Under the pieces are notes generated by a model that saw only the letters and a program-made list of their open reading frames with translations, was not told the origin of the DNA and made no database searches. From NCBI RefSeq assembly GCF_004770045.1, contig NZ_RQFO01000016.1:18501-82500 (forward strand): a stretch of 64,000 bases of DNA, given 5' to 3'. The position numbers and the translations under genes are program-made. Position 1 is the stretch's first letter, and each line of letters starts with the position of its first letter. Source of the DNA: Leptospira montravelensis. Its GTDB lineage: Bacteria > Spirochaetota > Leptospiria > Leptospirales > Leptospiraceae. Of this stretch, positions 57,546 through 64,000 are shown one piece after another.

Positions 57546-57596
57546 AAATATTTTTCATTTCCACAACCAGAAATTCTTTTTCTCTAAATTAAAAAC

Positions 57597-58481
57597 TTAG
57601 CTAAACTGGAACCCATATTGATTTCGATTTTCAAACATTCCTAGTTTGGTATTTACGATTTTTTCCAACGGACTTGTAATTTGGAGATGTGAATTAGGAC
57701 TTACATGTAGATAGACAAGTGTCGTTTTGATATCAGCATGACCTAATAGTTTTTGTATATAAACCAAACCGTAACCATCTTCCAAAAGATGAGTGGCAAA
57801 GGAATGTCTGAGAGTATGAACAGTTCCATATTTCTGAATCCCAGCGAGTTTTCTAATTTTTTGAAACGCAGCTTGGATGGCCCTTGCACTTACTGCAACG
57901 TCCTTCCCTTTGTGAGAAAAAAATAAATAGGACTTAGGATTGTAAATTTCAATATATTGTTTTAACAAAACAGCCGTTTTATCTGCTAAAAGTGCATACC
58001 TTGCGTGACCTCCTTTTCCTGAAGCGATAAAGATGGCCTTCCTTTCAAAGTCAATATGAGATATTTGAAGGTTTACCACTTCACCAATACGTATCCCAGA
58101 AGAATAAAGTAAGGTAAAAATATTTTTTTCCCAAACATTACGACAGCTAGAAAGAAAATTCACAATTTCGCTTTGGCTAAACACGGCAACAACCTTTCGT
58201 TTCCGTTTCGGGACAGGAACCAATTGCATCATGTCTTTTCTATCTCTTAAAGAATAAAAAAACAATAATGCACTGTAAAAATTAATTAGAGTTGAATCAG
58301 ATTTATTTTCCAACCTCAAATAGAGGAAAAAATCATATATATCGGAAGGTTCCAAATCCAAAGGAGACTTTTGAAAGTATCTAGTGATCACCTTCATACA
58401 AGCAGTATAACATCGAATTGTCTGATTTGAATATCCATGTACGATCATGTCATTGATCATTTTATCTTTTAACATACCCAT
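57597..58481 (-). CDS. Tyrosine recombinase / integrase
   Basis: A 294-residue site-specific recombinase. The N-terminal SAM-like core-binding domain spans ~1-95, then the catalytic domain has Arg131 (SSGIRIGEVVNL), Lys156 (SGKGGHA), His222 and Arg225 (HTLRHSFATHLL), His248 (LLGHADIKTT) and nucleophile Tyr257 (LVYLHV): the full R-K-H-R-H-Y set. It resembles XerC-like integrases that travel with mobile elements, and lacks the extra alpha-helical insertion of integron IntI. Its stop lies 51 bp from repeat copy A; DNA transfer in this region is likely. Confidence 0.93.
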   Translation of the reverse strand: MGMLKDKMINDMIVHGYSNQTIRCYTACMKVITRYFQKSPLDLEPSDIYDFFLYLRLENKSDSTLINFYSALLFFYSLRDRKDMMQLVPVPKRKRKVVAVFSQSEIVNFLSSCRNVWEKNIFTLLYSSGIRIGEVVNLQISHIDFERKAIFIASGKGGHARYALLADKTAVLLKQYIEIYNPKSYLFFSHKGKDVAVSARAIQAAFQKIRKLAGIQKYGTVHTLRHSFATHLLEDGYGLVYIQKLLGHADIKTTLVYLHVSPNSHLQITSPLEKIVNTKLGMFENRNQYGFQFS

Positions 58482-58494
58482 AAGTACATGAGTT

Positions 58495-58629
58495 TCAATC
58501 TATAGGAAATGAAAAAGGTTTTTCAGAAATATACATTTGTTTTATATGCGAAAGCAGTTGCATTTTTGCTTCCCATTGATTTAATCCGGATAAAGCAGGA
58601 AATCCGATTTTTCTAAGTGCGACTTCCAT
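58495..58629 (-). CDS. Possible 44-aa protein upstream of the recombinase
   Basis: ATG 58629 to stop 58495-58497 encodes 44 residues (MEVALRKIGFPALSGLNQW onward) with normal amino-acid usage, 13 bp before the recombinase start on the same strand. It could be a leader peptide, an excisionase-like accessory or a remnant. No clear Shine-Dalgarno is visible. Confidence 0.35.
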   Translation of the reverse strand: MEVALRKIGFPALSGLNQWEAKMQLLSHIKQMYISEKPFSFPID

Positions 58630-58772
58630 ATTTTCATAAGTAAAAAAGTATTTAGAAAATCAAGCAAAGCGGAATCACGAAGGAAAATTGATCCAATGTG
58701 AAAAAAATCGCTTTGCCGAATCAGTAAAAGCTGTAAACGCAAAATCAGATTTGTTGTATCTGAAAAGCTAGA

Positions 58773-59555
58773 TCAAAAATTTTTAGGAGTCTCCGATAAA
58801 AGAATTTTTGTTCTCAGCCAAAGAGGTACGATCCTTCCTATTCGAGTAGCCAAAGCAGTTCCGTATGGGAAACGGTTTTCTTTCCATTCTTTTCTAATGC
58901 CCTTTAGGACTAGGTTTGCAGCCTCATTCTCACTGATTTGATTCGGAGCAGGGATCCCATCATTCTTTACCGCTTCCGTGTCCACAAATCCAGGATGTAT
59001 TGTTTGGATTCTTATATGTTTGAATCCGAAATGTTCTAATTCCATTCGCGCTGTTTCTAAAAAAAGACGTGCTGCGCCTTTGGAAGCAGTATAATCACCT
59101 TGCATAGGAATTCCGAAATAGGTAGCTAACGAATTCATATGAGAGATCATACTTACATCTTTTTGTTTTTTCATCTGCTTCATAAGGGGAACATAAAAGT
59201 AAATCAAAGAACTGTAGTTGATATTCATACAGTCTAAGATCGTTTTCGCGCTTGAAGTTAATGTATTAGACGGAGGCCCGATCCCGATATTCAATAGAGC
59301 GATATCTATCTTTCCATACTTCTTAACTATTTCTTCTACTACAAATTCTGCATGGGTCTCGTCTCTTCCATCACCTACAAAAGTCATACACTCACTTCCT
59401 AATTTCGTAATCTCTTTCGAAACTTCTTGGAGAAGATTTTCCCTTCTTGCGGTAAGTATAATTTTATTTTGAAATTTAGCTAGGGCTAAGGCAGTCGCTC
59501 TTCCAATACCAGATGAAGCTCCCGTGATTAAAATTACCTTGTTTTTATAGTCCAT
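58773..59555 (-). CDS. Short-chain dehydrogenase/reductase
   Basis: A 260-residue SDR when started at ATG 59555. Cofactor loop ITGASSGIGRATALALA, LLNIGIG in place of the usual N-N-A-G, and active-site YTASKGAARLF (Tyr-x-x-x-Lys), then HPGFVDTEAV. The longer frame begins at GTG 59582, but that codon lies inside the predicted promoter/operator, so the ATG is more likely. A perfect TetR-like palindrome lies just upstream. The substrate is probably a lipid-type ketone or alcohol; this is inferred. Confidence 0.9.
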   Translation of the reverse strand: MDYKNKVILITGASSGIGRATALALAKFQNKIILTARRENLLQEVSKEITKLGSECMTFVGDGRDETHAEFVVEEIVKKYGKIDIALLNIGIGPPSNTLTSSAKTILDCMNINYSSLIYFYVPLMKQMKKQKDVSMISHMNSLATYFGIPMQGDYTASKGAARLFLETARMELEHFGFKHIRIQTIHPGFVDTEAVKNDGIPAPNQISENEAANLVLKGIRKEWKENRFPYGTALATRIGRIVPLWLRTKILLSETPKNF

Positions 59556-59584
59556 ACGTACAACCGATAAGAAATGATTCACTA

Positions 59585-59613
59585 AATAGTGAGTGAAAAC
59601 TCACTATTGTAAA
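59585..59613 (-). promoter_or_regulatory. SDR promoter containing a TetR-type operator
   Basis: TAGTGAGT (59587-59594) and ACTCACTA (59599-59606) are perfectly inverted around GAAA. On the minus strand TTTACA (59613-59608) and ACTATT (59590-59585) flank the palindrome with 17 bases between them, so the operator sits in the promoter spacer, the classical repressor position. The start site predicted downstream supports ATG 59555. Confidence 0.6.
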
Positions 59614-59705
59614 GTAAAATCTTTTCTGAAAGGTTCTTGGATCCACAAAGATAACTCGCAATCAAAGCAACAGAATGCCTGCTCGACTGCCTTGCAGTAA
59701 CAGTT

Positions 59706-59838
59706 TTAGGCGCTCCCAATGGGATTGGAGTTTTGCAAATGGAATGTATAAAGGTCGGGCTACTCCGGGGTGCGCGTTCGCTTCCGTCCCCAGCCATCTA
59801 ACGATGGCAGGTGACCAAGCCCTTCGTATCCACTAGCG
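59706..59838. repeat. Structured GC-rich repeat, copy B
   Basis: Core 59752-59829 differs from copy A at three positions: T to G in the arm-1 loop, and a paired T-A to C-G change in arm 2 (GCCATC-TAAC-GATGGC). The 5' block GGCGCTCCCAATGGGATTGG corresponds to that of copy A. It lies upstream of the SDR gene and of the lipoprotein gene at 60107. Confidence 0.8.
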
Positions 59839-59885
59839 CGGGAAAATTTTAATTTAAAAACTCTACCTAATTAAATAACCATCTC

Positions 59886-59997
59886 TCACTTCAAACTAGC
59901 AAGCACCTGGCGAAAATTTGCTAAACCTGCTTCCATATTTTCGATGATTTCTTTTGCCTCAAACGATCGAATCGCAAAAACAATCTTTGTTCCCTTT
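59886..59997 (-). pseudogene. SRPBCC-domain protein remnant, C-terminal ~34 residues
   Basis: A short frame ending at 59886-59888 reads GTKIVFAIRSFEAKEIIE then NMEAGLANFRQVLASL, the last strand and long C-terminal helix of AHSA1/SRPBCC-like proteins. An in-frame stop precedes it and no start codon exists, so this is a truncated leftover beside repeat copy B. Confidence 0.45.
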
Positions 59998-60106
59998 CAC
60001 TTAGATCGAAAAATAATGTTAAGCTTCGCAATCGATATTTTACGAAAGGTATACTTCTTATAAAAAATATTTGACGAACATGTTAAAAATCTTGTATTCC
60101 TTTCAA

Positions 60107-60916
60107 ATGAAGAAAATTCGCAGATTCCAAAATCTAATTAACCTTTCCCTCTTTTTACCACTTTTTTTGAATTTAAGCTGTAACTTCGCGGATGTTCGGA
60201 TTCAAAACCCAAAAGATCTAACGGAAGCAAAAAACCAAACATTAGTTGGATTTGTGATTGTAGATGACCTCAATGATGATGCACAAGATGCAAGTGCGAT
60301 GATTTTAAAAGTGTATCCTATTTATTCAAAAGGGATGTTTCTCTTTGACGCACAAACAAATTCACCAATAGAAAGTTTATCAAATGAAAAGAAACCAATT
60401 GTAACAGTAGAAGAAGAGGGAGAAAAAGTTTCATATACCAATCAATTTGATTCATCAACACCAACGTATTTACTAGATTCACGAAAAGAACATTATTTAG
60501 GGTATTTATACTGGGATCGATTCTGCAATTACTGTTCAAATCCTCCTCGATACAAAATCAATTTCAATCCACAAAAAAGCATTTCTACCTTAAAAATTAA
60601 AGGGAAACCAGGAGAAATTGTTTTTTTAGGATTCTATAAAATCAGTGTTATACGAGAAAATTTCGACATAAAAGATTTTATATCGAATAAAACGAAAAAT
60701 TTAGATTATAAATTCGAACGAATTTCTGCAAATTCTCCTTTTTGGGAAAAGGATTTTAAAGACTATTCTATATGGTCAAAGTTTGATCGTGATCATGGAT
60801 TTAATGAACGTTCTGCTGAAATTAAATTCTTAAAAGACATCATCGCTAACCAAAAGAAAGGTTATTGGAAAGAGAAAGCGGAACAAAGACTCACGGAATT
60901 ATTAGCGAAAAAATAA
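60107..60916 (+). CDS. Hypothetical lipoprotein, 269 aa
   Basis: Starts at ATG 60107 with a basic n-region (MKKIRRFQ) and a hydrophobic core ending FLNLSC, Cys ~25; the frame extends to TTG 60071 but the extra residues precede a complete signal. The mature part has the C-x-x-C element RFCNYCSNPP, strands such as IVFLGFYKISVI, and a Lys/Glu-rich C-terminal helix. No family recognised. It is followed by a clear hairpin and lies among repeats and remnants. Confidence 0.7.
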   Translation: MKKIRRFQNLINLSLFLPLFLNLSCNFADVRIQNPKDLTEAKNQTLVGFVIVDDLNDDAQDASAMILKVYPIYSKGMFLFDAQTNSPIESLSNEKKPIVTVEEEGEKVSYTNQFDSSTPTYLLDSRKEHYLGYLYWDRFCNYCSNPPRYKINFNPQKSISTLKIKGKPGEIVFLGFYKISVIRENFDIKDFISNKTKNLDYKFERISANSPFWEKDFKDYSIWSKFDRDHGFNERSAEIKFLKDIIANQKKGYWKEKAEQRLTELLAKK

Positions 60917-60947
60917 TCTAAATCCGTCTTCTATTGAAAACAAAAAT

Positions 60948-60975
60948 GCTGGGTAAAATTTTTAATGAACCCAGC
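60948..60975 (+). terminator. Hairpin after the lipoprotein gene
   Basis: GCTGGGT (60948-60954) and ACCCAGC (60969-60975) pair around an A/T-rich loop, 31 bases after the stop. No T-run follows directly. Confidence 0.45.
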
Positions 60976-61189
60976 GGCTTCATGTTTTCCCATCTCCTAC
61001 TCACTTGACATCCATGTCACGATTTGTGAGCCCCGCAATCCATGCTCCACCTCCGATGGAAATACATTCCGCCAGGTTAACCAAAGATCGAAGAAAAAAA
61101 TTTCACAAATAAAAAAAACCTCGAATCTTACGACCCAAGGCTTCTCCCAAAAAATGTATACAACAAAGGTTCTGTCTATCCCGATGAGG

Positions 61190-61300
61190 GAAAGCCTGCG
61201 GAGCACCAAGCGGTACTGCCGCGACTGCGAGCACCCGACTTGATGCGTGAGCTTCGAGCTCTAGCATCAAAGTCGTTCGGCGCAGACCGCCAAACAGAAC
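61190..61300. repeat. GC-rich palindromic block beside the 23S fragment
   Basis: Includes a compound hairpin with outer arms GACTTGATGC (61237-61246) and GCATCAAAGTC (61264-61274) and inner GAGCT-TCG-AGCTC. It also has GGCG/CGCC (61279-61291) and a CTGCGGAGCACCAAGCGG block (61195-61212) reminiscent of the 5' module of repeats A and B. No protein is credible here. Probably a diverged member or partner of the repeat family. Confidence 0.5.
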
Positions 61301-61359
61301 AAAGTAAAACAAACAACACTTTCAATGACATACACGATCGTAATCGTGTATATTGTAAT

Positions 61360-61676
<317 letters not shown>

Positions 61677-61694
61677 CCTGTTGAGTAAAAAGAA

Positions 61695-61795
61695 ATGGGC
61701 GTTCCCGATTTAATTGAATCGTTGAATAGTATTGAATTAGGGTCGGGCTCTCCCTCGGCGAGGGCGCTCGGTAGATCCCTAACGCAGGGGCTTCA
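61695..61795. repeat. Structured GC-rich repeat, copy D
   Basis: Opens with GGGCGTTCCCGATT (compare copy C), then GGGTCGGGCTCTCC (compare A and B), a CCCTC-GGC-GAGGG hairpin and GATCCCTAACGCAGGGG (compare C), where CCCT and AGGG pair around AACGC. It directly abuts the 5' edge of the 23S fragment and ends about 55 bases before the stop of the large helical-repeat gene. Confidence 0.65.
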
Positions 61796-61851
61796 TTAAT
61801 AAAAAAGTTCAATCTTCAGCACATTTTAGATTTTTTTAATACTAAATTAAG

Positions 61852-64000
61852 TTATGCTACATCCTTCCATCCATCATTGATTTCAAGTTGTTTTAAAAAG
61901 TGTTTTTGATTCAACAGCAAACTGCAATCAAGTAACTTAAATAATTTCGTTCTATGATTTCGATTCTTTGATTGATGAAATCCTCTGAATAAGATATCGA
62001 TTAAGTCTGTATCATAATAAAGATTCCAATTCAGTTTTAGAAGATATGCGTTAAATGCTTCTCTCCCAATAGTTAAAACAAGTTTTTCTGAAACCACTGG
62101 TAGTTTTAAAATTTTCTTCAAAAACCCCGAATATTCAAACCGAAACGCATGGTTTTTGATGAATTTTCTAAGCCAATTTTCATATTTCGGAAATGAAGCA
62201 TCCGGAAGACTTTCGACAATGTGGGAGATTCTAAATTTTATATCATCATCTTCGTCCCCAAAAAAATCTGAAATGACCTTCAAAGAGCGTTCCCTATACG
62301 CCTCACTTTCGACAGTCTGACTAAGAACTTCCACAACTCCTCGTCTAATGCTGGATATATTCCTTTTTAATTTCCGAAAATCTTTTAAGGCAATTTTATT
62401 TTCAAATGATGCATATGTAATAATAGAAGAACCTATTTTTTGAATGTTCTCCTTTTCGGATTTTGTCATTTGAAACAATGTTCCCTTTAGTTCTTGATAA
62501 TGAGAGTGGATTGCGTATCCCAAAAATTGTTGGGAAATTTGCATACCAGCAAGATCGAAATGCCCATCCAATAACCTTAAATATAGCTCAATTGCGTAAT
62601 TTCTATCATAGTTAAGTGTATAAAGAACAGGAATCATCGAACAGGCCCGAACTGGTGTCTTTGGATCTTCCGATAACATGGAAATAGTTTTTTTAAAGAA
62701 AATATACCGATTCACATCATTCGAAATCAACTTCCCAATTGTCCAAGCGATGCTACCTCTATCACTATTGATTCCTATCTGTAAGTAGTCTGGAACTTTT
62801 TCATCTTCATGTATTCTTTCAAAGGGATCTTTGCCTATCTCAGCATAAAATTTGATGATTTCCAATATAGAATCAGGTAAATTTTCCTCCGCCAAGTCAG
62901 AAACAAGAGAAGATATTTCTCTAAGGCAAGGATACCCAGGAAGAAGATGCGATTTTTCTATCAATTTTATAACCAAGTCTAAATCCACTTTTCCTTTCCA
63001 AACTTTAGAAATTCCTATGAGGACGTTTGAAAAATAAAAAGATTCTATTTGTTCATTGGTGTTGAGTAACAAAATCACAAAACGATTAGGATCTTTTTCC
63101 GCTTTATACCCAAGGGCTTGTGAAAGCTGTCGACCATCCCCTTTCAAATAGTCCCTAGACCGCGTCTTATATGTAGAATCATACTTTTTCATAGCACGAA
63201 TCCATTGGCGGTCGTTCATTTTTTCAAGGGCACTGTCGTTTATCGGAGAACTAACAGGTGAAGCAATAGCTGAGCCATACACAGGAGGATTCAAATCGAG
63301 TTGTTCGTATCTTCTTTTTAATTCAGCAATTTTCAGGTTGATATGCTTCGATCGGAATTCTTCTGGAATCTCATTCAATAATATCAATAAGAGATAATAC
63401 TGATCTGCTTTCAAAGACAGATTCATGATTTTGTGAACCAAATCATTTCGTCGTTCTTCTGGTAAATAAGCAAAGATACCTCTAATCACCTTTCTAGGAG
63501 GAAGTAAATGATAGTTTCCTGATTGAAAGCTCAATGCCCCTATGACTCCTATGAGCAAAGCATTCGGATTCAATTCAATCATCTGGTAAAGAGTTTCAGA
63601 AAAATAACTTGGGTTTTGTGAGAGAGAATGAAAGAGTAGATATACCATCGTTTGAGAATTTGAAAGATAGTTATCCCCGATTAAATTCTTTAATTCTTCT
63701 GGATTATCGATAGCTAGGCGAGAGAAAGCAGAAATTAAATTCTGCAGAAACAAATCCTTCACATACATGGTATCTTCATTGATAAAGTAATAGGGCCAAA
63801 TTAAATCTATTTGGAAACCATTTACTTCTTTTTTTTCCGCGTGCCTCAAAAGATTTAAAAAAACAGGAAAGAAATTTTCAGCATAAAATAAGTATTCGGT
63901 ATTCAGGATATTCTTGATTTCATATAAGTGAGGAAAAATATTTTTCTCGATTCCAGGACTGAAAATGTTATCTCGTCCATTCTTTTGTTGTTCTATTGCT
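61852..64000 (-). CDS. C-terminal part of a large helical-repeat protein, probable NACHT/STAND-type ATPase tail
   Basis: The frame stays open to the right edge of the window (first visible residues A-I-E-Q-Q-K-N-G-R-D-N-I); the TTG at 63849 is not the true start. The visible ~715 residues are alpha-helical repeats. DRGSIAWTIGKLI, SEDPKTPVRACSMIPVLY and FFGDEDDDIKFRISHIVESL recall the HEAT-like C-terminal region of large NACHT/STAND-type ATPases found in bacterial defence islands. No P-loop is visible because the N-terminus lies outside. Assignment is by pattern resemblance only. Confidence 0.55.
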   Translation of the reverse strand, partial: AIEQQKNGRDNIFSPGIEKNIFPHLYEIKNILNTEYLFYAENFFPVFLNLLRHAEKKEVNGFQIDLIWPYYFINEDTMYVKDLFLQNLISAFSRLAIDNPEELKNLIGDNYLSNSQTMVYLLFHSLSQNPSYFSETLYQMIELNPNALLIGVIGALSFQSGNYHLLPPRKVIRGIFAYLPEERRNDLVHKIMNLSLKADQYYLLLILLNEIPEEFRSKHINLKIAELKRRYEQLDLNPPVYGSAIASPVSSPINDSALEKMNDRQWIRAMKKYDSTYKTRSRDYLKGDGRQLSQALGYKAEKDPNRFVILLLNTNEQIESFYFSNVLIGISKVWKGKVDLDLVIKLIEKSHLLPGYPCLREISSLVSDLAEENLPDSILEIIKFYAEIGKDPFERIHEDEKVPDYLQIGINSDRGSIAWTIGKLISNDVNRYIFFKKTISMLSEDPKTPVRACSMIPVLYTLNYDRNYAIELYLRLLDGHFDLAGMQISQQFLGYAIHSHYQELKGTLFQMTKSEKENIQKIGSSIITYASFENKIALKDFRKLKRNISSIRRGVVEVLSQTVESEAYRERSLKVISDFFGDEDDDIKFRISHIVESLPDASFPKYENWLRKFIKNHAFRFEYSGFLKKILKLPVVSEKLVLTIGREAFNAYLLKLNWNLYYDTDLIDILFRGFHQSKNRNHRTKLFKLLDCSLLLNQKHFLKQLEINDGWKDVA

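Noticed and set aside
57415..59838. Repeats A and B as classical integron attC sites
   Set aside because: They contain CTAAC (GTTAG on the other strand), but it sits in the loop of a hairpin and no matching GTTRRRY/RYYYAAC partner is found at the usual distance. The recombinase also lacks the IntI-specific insertion.
61001..61090. Short minus-strand frame resembling a hexapeptide acetyltransferase tail (ISIGGGAWIAGLTN)
   Set aside because: Only about 28 residues, similarity too weak to name, and no surrounding acetyltransferase sequence.

Overview
The window looks like chromosome from a saprophytic-type Leptospira. The evidence is the AT-rich background, many spirochaete-style lipoproteins (hydrophobic signal ending in a Cys), a DUF1554-like lipoprotein, 7TMR-DISM-type sensor kinases, a large adenylate cyclase with GAF domains, KatG, and a minus-strand fragment matching the 3' end of leptospiral 23S rRNA. 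The genus is inferred from protein and rRNA character, not from a database search.

Layout. 1-12.4 kb: metabolic and regulatory singletons (NmrA-like/AraC pair, MsnO8-type flavin oxidoreductase, secreted esterase), an MCP followed by a PLP racemase-like protein, an ArsR-SRPBCC pair, a GST, and two lipoproteins. 12.4-16.5 kb: a membrane LuxR-type regulator, a small cysteine-rich CWC protein preceded by a cobalamin-riboswitch-like leader, and the B12-dependent ethanolamine ammonia-lyase genes eutBC. 16.7-20.9 kb: three tandem mini-lipoproteins plus a cupin lipoprotein, then exported KatG with a HiPIP behind PerR/Fur-like palindromes. 22.3-29.5 kb: a chemotaxis operon (PAS/ATPase protein, CheW, MCP, CheA, CheB, CheY) with convergent CheD. 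29.7-36.1 kb: short RecQ, propionyl/acetyl-CoA synthetase, WG-repeat protein, 7TM histidine kinase.

36.1-42.4 kb is a rearranged segment. Two nearly identical RRM genes with their leaders flank a 1235-residue NHL/LamG lipoprotein. Outside them lie two pairs of broken genes, each pair divergent and each missing both 5' ends. 42.4-44.9 kb: MFS transporter and DUF2938 protein divergent from an ArsR-rhodanese regulator. 44.9-51.1 kb: an overlapping operon of adenylate cyclase, NarL-type response regulator and 7TMR-DISM kinase. 51.4-57.3 kb: an alpha/beta hydrolase, then an operon of membrane protein, di-heme peroxidase, beta-helix/cytochrome c fusion and membrane-ankyrin protein.

57.3-64 kb looks accessory. 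It holds a tyrosine recombinase, GC-rich structured repeats (one pair differs by a compensatory base-pair change), an SDR gene behind a TetR-like operator, gene remnants, a 23S rRNA 3' fragment interrupted by palindromic DNA, and the C-terminal ~715 residues of a large helical-repeat protein resembling the tail of NACHT/STAND-type ATPases, cut by the window edge. The most unusual items are the riboswitch-CWC unit, the structured repeat family next to the recombinase, the disrupted 23S fragment, the beta-helix/cytochrome operon and the katG-HiPIP pair.
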